A stretch of DNA of 64,000 nucleotides, from positions 1,116,001 to 1,180,000 of the forward strand of contig NZ_JACHNP010000002.1 in the NCBI RefSeq assembly GCF_014206815.1. The letters run 5' to 3'. Below, piece by piece: positions 26,112-33,893 of this stretch. Below the pieces are notes generated by a model, which made no database searches, was not told the DNA's origin, and saw only the letters and a program-made list of their open reading frames with translations. The position numbers were made by a program, and so were the translations under genes. The first letter of the stretch is position 1. Each line of letters starts with the position of its first letter. This DNA is from Xanthomonas sp. F10 (GTDB lineage Bacteria > Pseudomonadota > Gammaproteobacteria > Xanthomonadales > Xanthomonadaceae).

Positions 26112-27959
26112 ATGAAGAAGACATCGACCGAACTGCTGCTGGCTGCGTTGCTGGCGAGCCTGGCCGTCGCCTCCGCGCACGCGCAGCCGCAAGCGACGGG
26201 CGGCGGCAAGTTCCCGGCCAAGCGCACGTTGCAGGAGGCGACCCTGCCGCGCACCGACACCCAGGGGCGGCGCCTGTACGCGATCGACCTCAATCCGTTC
26301 GTGCTGCAGGAGACCACGCGGCTGTACGCCAAGTCCCGTCCTTCGGACTACCGCACCCTTGATCCGGCGATCCGTGCGCACGAGAACAGCACCGGCATGG
26401 TCCACTTCGCCGACCAGATCGCGCAGCTGCCGGGGGTGAAGATCGAGCGGGTGCTGTCCACGGTGTCCAGCACCGTCTATGCCTGGATGCCCGAACGCAC
26501 TGCGGCGCAACTGCTCAAGGCCGACTGGGTGGTGTCGGTGCGCGGGGTCGAGGCGGCGCACGCCACGTTCTCCGCCGCGGGCGACATCGTCAATGGCGGC
26601 GAGATCACCTCGTGGGCGCTGCCGTATACGCAGACCAACGATGGATTCACCACCTCCAATCCCGCCTATCTGCTGGATGCGGTGCTGGACAATCCGCCAC
26701 ATTCCGAACTCAACGTGGTGTATCGACAGGACTTCCCGACGCTGTCGCCCAACCCCCTGCACAGCACCGCGACGGCTGGCCTGATCGGTGCCAGGCAGAA
26801 CGGGCAGCTGGTGCGCGGCGTCAATCCTGGTCAGCCGATCAAGGCGTTCGGCCTTGCCGATCTGAACGAAAGCACGGTGGCCACGGCGCTGGACGCGGCA
26901 GTGCGCTACGCCGAAGCGTCGGGCGAATTCGCCGTCCTGAACATGTCGTTCAATCAGAGTCCGGGCGGGACGTACAACCCGTTCAACGCCGGCAATCGTT
27001 GGGGCCGTCGGATGCGCGCGGCGAGCAATCGCTTCTTCATCACCCAGTCGGCGGGCAATGCCTACACCGTCGGGCTCTCGCCGCAGGAGCAGGACGCGTG
27101 CAAGGTGGCGTTCGGCTACATCGATCCGCAGACCCAGCAGGGAGCCGCACGCGACATGGACGGCATCGTCGTGGTCGGCGGCTTGCAGCGCGACGGCTCG
27201 CGCTTCGGCGGCGCCCAGAACAGCGATCGCTGGGGTGGCTACGCCAAGGGATCGACGGTCGGGCCCTGCATCGAGGCCTGGGCGCCGGCGCACGAGATCA
27301 CCAACCTCATTTACGACGGCGGCACCGAAGCGGTCTCAGGCACCTCGTTCGCCGCGCCGATCGTCGCCGCGATCGCTTCGCGCTACGGCAACACCCAGAC
27401 CCGGCCGATCGAGCGCGAGGCCTACATCAAGGCCGGCCTGAGCAACACCGGCTACAGCGAGGCGGGCCTGCCGCTGCGCAAGGTGCAGTACGTGGCGCCG
27501 TCCTCGCTCAACCTGATCAAGCGCCTGCCGATCGTCGGTGCGACCTCGCCGACCAATTCGGACAACCTGGCCTCGCTGTACGACGGCCGCTTCTTCAGCG
27601 ACACCGATTACTGGAACGCGCGCACCAACTGGGGCAGCGTCACCGTGAACCTGGGGCAGACGCGCAAGGTCACCGGCGTGCGCATCACCGTGCGCACCGC
27701 GGCCAGCGAGACCGCGGGCGCGCCGCAGCCGATCGACTTCGCCGTCTCCGCCGGCCGGCATGGCGCGGTGTTCGGCGGCAGCACCAATCCCGGGCCGGTG
27801 TACTTCGACAACCCGCAGTACTACACCGAGCCCGACCAGTCCGACGTGGCACCGGTGTACATCGCCTTGAATGGCAGCAGCGCCCAGTACCTGAAGATCG
27901 AGGCGAACAACCTGTACTCGTGGTTGGCGTACTCGGAAATCGAGGTCTACGGCGAGTGA
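26112..27959 (+). CDS. Secreted subtilisin-like (S8) serine protease with C-terminal beta domain
   Basis: This 615-residue exported protein has a signal peptide (about 1-24) and an N-terminal region of about 150 residues that may be an inhibitor-like pro-segment. The S8 domain (about 160-470) has a triad I read as D189 (YLLDAVLDN), H217 (PLHSTATAGLIG) and S412 (VSGTSFAAPIVAA), with oxyanion N316 (QSAGNAY). The usual glycines after Asp and His are replaced. The last about 140 residues look like a discoidin/F5-8C-type beta domain (YWNARTNWGSVTVNLGQTRK, LKIEANNLYSWLAYSEIEVY), possibly carbohydrate-binding. It is probably an extracellular protease. Confidence 0.82.
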   Translation: MKKTSTELLLAALLASLAVASAHAQPQATGGGKFPAKRTLQEATLPRTDTQGRRLYAIDLNPFVLQETTRLYAKSRPSDYRTLDPAIRAHENSTGMVHFADQIAQLPGVKIERVLSTVSSTVYAWMPERTAAQLLKADWVVSVRGVEAAHATFSAAGDIVNGGEITSWALPYTQTNDGFTTSNPAYLLDAVLDNPPHSELNVVYRQDFPTLSPNPLHSTATAGLIGARQNGQLVRGVNPGQPIKAFGLADLNESTVATALDAAVRYAEASGEFAVLNMSFNQSPGGTYNPFNAGNRWGRRMRAASNRFFITQSAGNAYTVGLSPQEQDACKVAFGYIDPQTQQGAARDMDGIVVVGGLQRDGSRFGGAQNSDRWGGYAKGSTVGPCIEAWAPAHEITNLIYDGGTEAVSGTSFAAPIVAAIASRYGNTQTRPIEREAYIKAGLSNTGYSEAGLPLRKVQYVAPSSLNLIKRLPIVGATSPTNSDNLASLYDGRFFSDTDYWNARTNWGSVTVNLGQTRKVTGVRITVRTAASETAGAPQPIDFAVSAGRHGAVFGGSTNPGPVYFDNPQYYTEPDQSDVAPVYIALNGSSAQYLKIEANNLYSWLAYSEIEVYGE

Positions 27960-28132
27960 GCAGTGCCGGCGCCGCCGCTGAATGCGGCGGCGTCGGGCAA
28001 CGCCTTTGCGCTGCTGCCTCCGCCTCGGGTTGACGCGGTCGCGGTGTACCGCAGCGCGATGGCCGCTGCGCGCATGCACGACAACCGCAGTCACACACAC
28101 TCCCGGCTTCGCCGCTTTTCGCCGGCTTCGGC

Positions 28133-28154
28133 AGCCCCCTCACTCGAGGGGGCT
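28133..28154 (+). terminator. Hairpin downstream of the S8 protease
   Basis: A perfect eight-base stem (AGCCCCCT / AGGGGGCT, loop CACTCG) is followed by CTTCTCC. A second GC stem lies at 27971-27991 nearer the stop. It is a possible terminator with a weak pyrimidine tail. Confidence 0.45.
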
Positions 28155-28186
28155 CTTCTCCAGCTGCCTCAGCGACCGGGACGTTG

Positions 28187-28214
28187 CCAATCCCAAATCC
28201 CGACTCCCCAATCC
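28187..28214 (-). repeat. Half heptad element at the DUF885 3' end
   Basis: Four 7-bp units (CCAATCC, CAAATCC, CGACTCC, CCAATCC) sit three bases beyond the DUF885 stop codon, with no inverted partner. Single arms of this kind also lie directly after the M20 and DUF3108 stops. Confidence 0.75.
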
Positions 28215-28217
28215 CGA

Positions 28218-30032
28218 TTACTTGATCGGCTCGTCCAGCATCAATTCGCGCACGAACCGCACCGGCGGCGCGCCGTAGGACAGCACCTGGTCGTGGTAGG
28301 CCTTGAGGTTGAACTTGGCGCCGAGCTTGTCCTGCATCGCCTTGCGCAGGTCCAGGTGCTCCTGCACGCCGACGAAGTAGGTCGGCAGCTGCGCCGAGGT
28401 CAGCTGTGCGCGCACCCACTTGCCCTCGGCCTCGCTCTGCTGCTGGAAGGTGTCGTGGACCATCAGGTGCAGCGCCTGTTCCTTGCTCCAGCCGTCCACG
28501 TGCACGCCCTGGTCGAGCAGCGCGTTGGCGATGCTGCGCAGGTAGAACTTCAGCTGCACCAGGTGGAACAGGGGATCGTTGTCCAGGTAGCCCTGCTCCT
28601 GCATCATCCGCTCGGTGTACACCGCCCAGCCCTCGGCGAACACGCCCGAACGCAGCACGCCGCGCAGCGTGGACGGGAACTTGGCCGAGTGCCAGCCTTC
28701 CACGTAATGCCCGGGCACGCCCTCGTGGATGCTCAGCAGGTGGATCATGCGGCTGTTGTATTCGCGCAGGAACGAGTCGGCCTGCTGCGCGGTCCAGTCG
28801 TCGGGAATCGGCGACACTGCGTAGAAGGTCTTCAGGTTCTTGTCCAGCGGGCCGGGCGAATCGCAGTACGCCACCGCCACGCCGCGTTGGAATTCGGGCA
28901 TCAGGATGATGTCCACCGGCGCGTCGGGCAGGGTCACCAGGTCCTTCTTGCGCACGAAGTCGGTGGCGTCGGCCAGCGAGGCCTTGGCGGCCTCGACCAC
29001 CTTGTCGCGCGCGGGATGCTGCGCGTAGGCCAGCTCCAGCGCCGCCTCGATCGCCTTCTGCTGCTGTTCGTCGCTGGGCGCATCGACCAGGGCCGGCGCG
29101 CCGGGCTTGTCCTTGAGCACGGTGCGGGCGATGCCGTACATGTCCTGGCGCACGCGCTTGAGTTCGGCCTCGGCGCGCTGCTTGATGTCGGCGCGCGACA
29201 GCGAGGAGTTGAGCGCGAACTTCAGCTTCTGGTCGTACTTCTCCGCGCCGAGGCGGAAGTCGCCCTTGGCGTTGGGCACCAGGGTCTGGTCCAGCCAGGT
29301 CTGCTGCTCGGCCACGGCCTTCTTCAGGCCCTCGATCGCGGCCTGCAGGCGCTGCGCGTCGGCCTGCGGCAGTTCCTGGATATGCGGGACGATGAAACTG
29401 TCGACGATGCTGAGGATGCCGCGGTTCTGCTTGGCCACAGTCTTGGCGCTGATCTCCGACACGCGCGCCGGGTCCAGGTTGGCGCGCGCCTGCGCGAACA
29501 GCGCCGGGATCTTCTCCATGCGCGCGGTGGCCGACTTCAGCCGCTCCGGCAGCGGCGCGAACTCGCGCGCCATCAGCCCATAGATCGCGCCGCCGGCCAG
29601 GCCGTTGTAGACCTGCGGATCGGTCGCCCAGCCCTGCGCTACCTCGCTGTTCCAGATGTCGGACTGCAGTTGGTTGCGCAGGATCGCCGCGTCCACCTGG
29701 TTCTCGCGCGAGAGCTTGGCGACGTCGAGCTTGTCCAGTTCGGCCAGCAACTGCTTGCTCGCGTCCAGGCTCTTCTGCCGGCCCGCGGCGCTGAGGTCGT
29801 CCAGGTCGCTGTCGTAGCGGTGGTCGCCGGTCTGGGTGGCGCCGACCGGGGACAACTGCATCCAGGTGTCGACGGCGCGCTTGGACAGCGCAGCGAAGCT
29901 GGCGTCGGCGGCTGCATCGGTGGCGGCCGCGGCCTGGCCGGGGGCGGCGTTGCTGGCGGCGGGCGCGTCGGCGGGTTTCTGGCAGCCGGCGAGGGCGGCG
30001 AGCAGGGCGGCGGCGAGCAGGTGCTTGCGCAT
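28218..30032 (-). CDS. DUF885 lipoprotein, putative zinc metallopeptidase
   Basis: This 604-residue protein carries a lipoprotein signal (lipobox LAGC, Cys at about residue 17) and an Ala-rich linker, then a full DUF885 domain. The domain contains HEGVPGHY, the presumed zinc-binding His-Glu-x-x-x-x-His motif of this family, and the downstream glutamate region GVFAEGWAVYTERMM. DUF885 proteins are widespread in Xanthomonadaceae and predicted to be periplasmic or outer-membrane peptidases; the substrate is unknown. The ATG at 30030-30032 is chosen because the signal peptide starts there. Confidence 0.9.
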   Translation of the reverse strand: MRKHLLAAALLAALAGCQKPADAPAASNAAPGQAAAATDAAADASFAALSKRAVDTWMQLSPVGATQTGDHRYDSDLDDLSAAGRQKSLDASKQLLAELDKLDVAKLSRENQVDAAILRNQLQSDIWNSEVAQGWATDPQVYNGLAGGAIYGLMAREFAPLPERLKSATARMEKIPALFAQARANLDPARVSEISAKTVAKQNRGILSIVDSFIVPHIQELPQADAQRLQAAIEGLKKAVAEQQTWLDQTLVPNAKGDFRLGAEKYDQKLKFALNSSLSRADIKQRAEAELKRVRQDMYGIARTVLKDKPGAPALVDAPSDEQQQKAIEAALELAYAQHPARDKVVEAAKASLADATDFVRKKDLVTLPDAPVDIILMPEFQRGVAVAYCDSPGPLDKNLKTFYAVSPIPDDWTAQQADSFLREYNSRMIHLLSIHEGVPGHYVEGWHSAKFPSTLRGVLRSGVFAEGWAVYTERMMQEQGYLDNDPLFHLVQLKFYLRSIANALLDQGVHVDGWSKEQALHLMVHDTFQQQSEAEGKWVRAQLTSAQLPTYFVGVQEHLDLRKAMQDKLGAKFNLKAYHDQVLSYGAPPVRFVRELMLDEPIK

Positions 30033-30137
30033 CGGGGTTCCTGGAGTGGGTCGATCCACCAGGGTAGCCCCGCCACGGCTGCCGGCGCCCCTGCCATTGG
30101 ATTACCCTGGGCCCTTTCGCCATTCAGGAGCACAGGA

Positions 30138-31154
30138 ATGCAGGACAAGGGACGTTGCCATGAAGGTCGTGTCGTGTGCGGTCGCGCGTTCGATCCGGAG
30201 GCCGCCGCGACGGCTGGGGGCGCGGGCGATGCCGCAGCAGGGCGCGCCGCGCTCGCAGGCGCTCGCCCCGGTCTGCTGCCTGCGCGTCGTGGCTGGCGTC
30301 GCTGGGGCGCTTCCCTGGCACTGATGATGTCGATCGCTGCCTGCAGCCGCGACGGCGAGAGCGCGCGGTTGCCGGCCGCCGACCTCTACGCCGCCGATGC
30401 CGCCGGGAGTGCTGCGACGGCCGCCGAAGCCGCGGCGCAGGCGGCAGACGCGTCGTTTGCCGCAGGCGCGCCTGGCGAAGAGCATCGTGCCATGGCCACG
30501 CTGGCCTACGAGCACGAGGTCAGCGTCGCGCTGCCGGCAGCGCAGATTCCGGCCCGACTCAAGCAGTTGCAGGACGGCTGCCTGAAATCCAGTTTCGGCG
30601 CCTGCACGGTGTTGCAGGTCGAGCAACGCGGTGGCGAGCGGCCGCGTGGCGAACTCAGCGTGCGGATCGCGCCCAGCGGGGTCGAGCCGTTGATCGCGCA
30701 GGCGGGCCAGGACGGCCAGATCGAGAGCCGCACGACCCATGCCGAGGATCTGGCGCAGGCGGCGCAGGACAACGATGCGCAGCGCCAGCGCCTGCAGGCC
30801 GAGCAGCGACGCCTGCAGGAGTTCCAGCAGCGCCGCGATCTCAGCGTGGCCGACATGATCGCGCTGTCGGAGAAGCTGGCCGCGGTGGAGACGCAATTGC
30901 TCGCCACCAGCCAGGAAGCCGCACAGCAGCGCCGGCGCCTGGATACGCAGCGGGTGACATTGACGTTTACCGCACCGACCGCCGAGCGGAGCCGCAGCGA
31001 CATCGGTGATGCGCTGCGCGACAGCGGCGAAATCTTCGCCGGATCGATCGCCTGGGCGATTCGCGCGGTGGTCGGCCTGGCGCCGTTCGTGCTGCTCGGC
31101 TATGCGCTGTGGCGGCTGATCGCCTGGCGCCGACGTCGGCGTCGTTCCGCCTAG
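30138..31154 (+). CDS. DUF4349-domain protein with predicted lipobox and C-terminal membrane helix
   Basis: The 338-residue product contains a DUF4349-type domain: a beta region (LAYEHEVSVALPAAQIPARL, SVRIAPSGVEPLIAQAGQDG), a long coiled coil (about residues 195-275, QDNDAQRQRLQAEQRRLQEF) and a C-terminal membrane helix followed by RRRRRR-type basic residues. A lipobox-like SIAAC follows a hydrophobic stretch at about residues 55-68. The ATG at 30138 has AGGAG seven bases upstream, which supports it, but leaves about 50 odd residues before the hydrophobic segment. The true start may be a later alternative codon. Function unknown. Confidence 0.75.
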   Translation: MQDKGRCHEGRVVCGRAFDPEAAATAGGAGDAAAGRAALAGARPGLLPARRGWRRWGASLALMMSIAACSRDGESARLPAADLYAADAAGSAATAAEAAAQAADASFAAGAPGEEHRAMATLAYEHEVSVALPAAQIPARLKQLQDGCLKSSFGACTVLQVEQRGGERPRGELSVRIAPSGVEPLIAQAGQDGQIESRTTHAEDLAQAAQDNDAQRQRLQAEQRRLQEFQQRRDLSVADMIALSEKLAAVETQLLATSQEAAQQRRRLDTQRVTLTFTAPTAERSRSDIGDALRDSGEIFAGSIAWAIRAVVGLAPFVLLGYALWRLIAWRRRRRRSA

Positions 31155-31288
31155 CGGAGGAAGCTGTTCCCGTCCGACGGGATCGGACGGGAACGGATGG
31201 AGATGATGCGCGAGCAGCGGTGCTGCCACGCGTTGCCGACGAAACAGTGGCACGTCGTCCAGCAGTCGTGGACGACGAGGGGTTGTGG

Positions 31289-31416
31289 GTCGCGGCTGAA
31301 GCCGCTCCTACGGTTCTTCTCGTCTGACACTCACGCTTGAGCAAAAGCAAAACGACTCCTGCCGGGGCTCGCGATGCATTGGCTGGGTGCACTGTGGGAG
31401 GGACTTCAGTCCCGAC
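31289..31416. repeat. REP palindrome pair in inverted orientation
   Basis: Copy one (31289-31311) runs in reverse orientation and ends CTCCTAC. Copy two (31394-31416) is forward and starts GTGGGAGGG, a GTGG variant of the GTAG head. Each has an internal CTTCAG/CTGAAG loop and a GC stem. The pair fills most of the 373-base gap 31155-31527 between the DUF4349 gene and the acidic protein; no gene is recognised there. Confidence 0.8.
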
Positions 31417-31527
31417 GCCTTGAAGTGGGATACCTGAGGCACGGCTGGCGCCGCTGGAAAGCAAGGATGCTGGCCATGGGCATGCCAGGACGCTGCGCCA
31501 GACGGCGCAACGCCCCAGACGCAGACC

Positions 31528-31821
31528 TCAGCCTTCGTCCTGTTCGAACTCCACGACCACGTCCAGCTCGAACGCCAGCGCTTCCACCGCCTCGCGCACC
31601 TTCTGCGCGGTGGCGGCATTGCCGGCCTCCACTTCCACTTCGTGGGTGCCGGGTCCCTGGTCGTCGGGCAGGCCGGCGGAGCTGGAATCGTCGTCGTCCA
31701 TGTGCGGCATCAGGTCGTCGATCTCCTCGACGTGTTCGATGCCGTCCAGGCTCGACAGCAGGTTGATGATGGCGCGGGCGTCGTCCTCGCTGCCGGTGAT
31801 GCGGATGCGGAGCTGGGGCAT
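31528..31821 (-). CDS. Small acidic hypothetical protein
   Basis: This 97-residue protein is strongly acidic (MDDDDSS in the middle, EFEQDEG at the end) with no signal peptide. The pattern of a beta strand (LRIRITGSE), helix (DARAIINLLSSLDG), strand (VEVEAGN) and helix (AQKVREAVEAL) resembles a ferredoxin-like or ACT-type alpha/beta fold, but I cannot assign a family. Codon use is like its neighbours and the frame has ordinary third-position GC bias, so I take it as a real gene. It is followed on the same strand by nothing close; function unknown. Confidence 0.6.
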   Translation of the reverse strand: MPQLRIRITGSEDDARAIINLLSSLDGIEHVEEIDDLMPHMDDDDSSSAGLPDDQGPGTHEVEVEAGNAATAQKVREAVEALAFELDVVVEFEQDEG

Positions 31822-31887
31822 GTGCCTTCCTCTTAGGGGGAAGGCGCAGGCTAGGCAGGCATCGGCTAAGGCGGGGTGATGATGCGC

Positions 31888-33321
31888 TCAGCGCAGCGGC
31901 ACGACCGCGTCCGGCCCGGCGTGCTCGGCTACCGGCAGCAGCAGCGCCTCGGCAGCCGCGCGCAGCAGCGCCGGGGCGATGTAGCGGCGGTGTACGGCAG
32001 CGATCAGCGCCATGTACAGGTGCCCGAAGCGGTTGCGGCACGTCACCCGCGTTTCCAGGCTCAACTCGGCCCTGCCGTCGTCGCGCAGCGCCACGCCGAC
32101 GCAACTGCGGAACACCAGGTGGCGGTCGTCGGCGCCGAGCAGCACCTGCACGCGCTGCGCCTGCGCGGTGGAGGCCTGCGCCAGCACCGGAAAGCGGCCG
32201 GCGAACACCTGATCGCGCTGCGGCGACAGCAGCGAGGACACCGGGCAGCCCAGCGGCGAGGTGCGCAGCCGCAACGGTGCGACCAGCACGTTGCGCAGGC
32301 GCATCAGCCAGGTCACGCCACGCGGCGGGTGCTGCAGGAAGCCATCCAGCAACGCCGCCATCAGCGCGTGCGCGCCAAGCGGTCGCAGCGCCTGCGCCGG
32401 CACCGTCAGCCGCACGCTGTCCTGGTGGTGATGCGCGGGCAGCTGCGGTTCGAGCAGCGAGGCGGGCAGCAACTGTGGCGTCACCCGTGCCCGCGGCAGG
32501 CGCGGCGCCAGTGCCGCGAAGCCCGCCGGATGCCGCCAGGCACCCAGCCGCTGCCGCACACGTCCGCTGAGCGCACGCAGGCCCGCGCACCAGGCCAGGC
32601 GCCGGCTGCCCGGGGAGGCGACCAGCGACAGCTGCACCGTCGGCACGGATAGCGCCTGCGCCTGCGGCGAGGCCAGCAGCGCGGTGACCGCGGGCGGCAG
32701 CAGTTCGGTGAGGGTGGCGATGTCGGCGGTGCCCGCCAGCACCTGCGCGCGCACGTCCTCGGCCAGCGTGCCGCCGGCTTCGTCGCTGTGGCAGGACAGG
32801 GCGAAGAACGCCGGATGCCCGGACTGCGCGCGCAGCGGCGCGAACTGGTGCCAGGTGCCGCCGCCGAAGCGCACGCTGAACAGGCAATCGGCGGGCAGTT
32901 CGACGTGCCGCAGCGCGTCGAGGAAATGCTGCGGATCCTGCGCCAGTTGCGCCGGCGAGGCGGTGCTGAAACGCAGCAGCGCGCCGCCGCTGCCGGTGAT
33001 CGCGGTGAACATGCGATGCCCGGCATGGCAATGGAAGGGATGACCGCCGCTGCCGACCGCGAACGAGTACAGCGCGGTCGACTCGCCGTTTTTGAAATCG
33101 GTGCCGGCCAGGCGCGCCGAGGGTTCGTCCAGCGCGTCGCGGAACTGCGGATGCGCGCGCTGGCGCAGGCAGGCCTGGGCGATCAGCGGATCGCCGGCAC
33201 CGACCCCTAGCTGGGCGATCAGGATGACCTCCACCGGCAGGCCGCCGCTGTAGGAGGGCAGGCGCACCGAGGGAAATCCGGTTTGCGCGGCGGCGTGTTC
33301 GCTGAGCGGTGCGGCGGTCAT
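31888..33321 (-). CDS. Cupin-like plus DUF2867 fusion protein
   Basis: This 477-residue cytoplasmic protein appears to join two parts. Residues about 80-165 carry a histidine cluster HPFHCHAGH (H94, H97, H99, H102) and later H158 (GGGTWHQF), the spacing of a cupin metal site. Residues about 300-477 resemble DUF2867, including the closing NRFGHLYMALIAAVHRRYIA. The DUF2867 part resembles polyketide-cyclase-like/START-type proteins. The gene lies 30 bases downstream of an ArsR-family regulator on the same strand and is probably its target. The reaction is unknown; a metal-dependent oxygenase or small-molecule binder is a guess. Confidence 0.72.
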   Translation of the reverse strand: MTAAPLSEHAAAQTGFPSVRLPSYSGGLPVEVILIAQLGVGAGDPLIAQACLRQRAHPQFRDALDEPSARLAGTDFKNGESTALYSFAVGSGGHPFHCHAGHRMFTAITGSGGALLRFSTASPAQLAQDPQHFLDALRHVELPADCLFSVRFGGGTWHQFAPLRAQSGHPAFFALSCHSDEAGGTLAEDVRAQVLAGTADIATLTELLPPAVTALLASPQAQALSVPTVQLSLVASPGSRRLAWCAGLRALSGRVRQRLGAWRHPAGFAALAPRLPRARVTPQLLPASLLEPQLPAHHHQDSVRLTVPAQALRPLGAHALMAALLDGFLQHPPRGVTWLMRLRNVLVAPLRLRTSPLGCPVSSLLSPQRDQVFAGRFPVLAQASTAQAQRVQVLLGADDRHLVFRSCVGVALRDDGRAELSLETRVTCRNRFGHLYMALIAAVHRRYIAPALLRAAAEALLLPVAEHAGPDAVVPLR

Positions 33322-33351
33322 CGGCGGACTCCTGTTGCCGGGGCGGAAGGA

Positions 33352-33666
33352 TCAGGCGGTGCGCTTGGCCTGCCTGCGCGATTCGCGTTTGAGTGGGCCG
33401 GCGCTGGGGCAGATCTCGAAGGCGAAACCGCTGAGGGTGTTGACCAGGTTGTCGGGCGTGAGCCGGTACACCACGAACTGGCCGCGGCGCTCGCTCGCCA
33501 CCAGCCCGGCCGCTTCCAGCACGGACAGGTGCCGCGAGATCGCCGGCGCGCTCATCGCGAAGCGCTGCGCGATCTCGCCGGCCGTGAGTTCCTGTGCCGA
33601 CAGATAGGCCAGGATCTCGCGGCGCGGGCGCGAGGCGAGGGCTTCGAAGACGCGGTCGATGGACAT
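33352..33666 (-). CDS. ArsR-family transcriptional repressor
   Basis: This 104-residue winged-helix regulator matches the ArsR/SdpR type: FEALASRPRREILAYLSAQE, TAGEIAQRFAMSAPAISRHL (recognition helix) and EAAGLVASERRGQFVVYRL (wing). The classical metal-binding ELCVCDL helix is absent, so it is not an obvious metal sensor. A perfect AT-rich dyad (33678-33699) sits 11 bases upstream of its start, suggesting autorepression. It forms an operon with the cupin/DUF2867 gene immediately downstream. Confidence 0.9.
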   Translation of the reverse strand: MSIDRVFEALASRPRREILAYLSAQELTAGEIAQRFAMSAPAISRHLSVLEAAGLVASERRGQFVVYRLTPDNLVNTLSGFAFEICPSAGPLKRESRRQAKRTA

Positions 33667-33677
33667 CGGGGCTTAGA

Positions 33678-33699
33678 TAATTAACGAATTAGTTAATTA
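33678..33699. promoter_or_regulatory. Perfect AT-rich dyad, candidate operator of the ArsR-type gene
   Basis: The arms TAATTAAC (33678-33685) and GTTAATTA (33692-33699) are perfect inverted repeats around GAATTA. It is the most AT-rich stretch in this part of a very GC-rich window and lies just upstream of the repressor ATG, so it probably overlaps the promoter. Confidence 0.8.
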
Positions 33700-33773
33700 A
33701 TGACCAGGTGTGTGGCGCTTGTCAATGGCGTTTGGCTGGCAGCCCGAGCTTGAGTCGATTCGCGTGGTTTCCA

Positions 33774-33840
33774 GTAGGAGCGGCTTCAGCCGCGACACAG
33801 GCGACCGGTAACGCGGCGTCGCGGCTGAAGCCGCTCCTGC
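33774..33840. repeat. GTAG-type REP pair, inverted
   Basis: The forward copy 33774-33796 begins GTAGGAGCGGCTTCAGC and the reverse copy 33818-33840 ends GCTGAAGCCGCTCCTGC; 21 bases separate them. This is the classical xanthomonad/Stenotrophomonas GTAG REP form arranged as a small cruciform. It lies between the ArsR-type promoter and the LysR stop. Confidence 0.88.
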
Positions 33841-33893
33841 GACGCGATCGATGCCGCGGGTTCCTGCACGTGTGCCCTGCGCTTACGCCAGCG

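Noticed and set aside
27963-30137. Upstream extension of the DUF4349 frame through the whole DUF885 region
   Set aside because: The long frame is antisense to DUF885; a good ribosome site at 30126-30130 supports a start at 30138.
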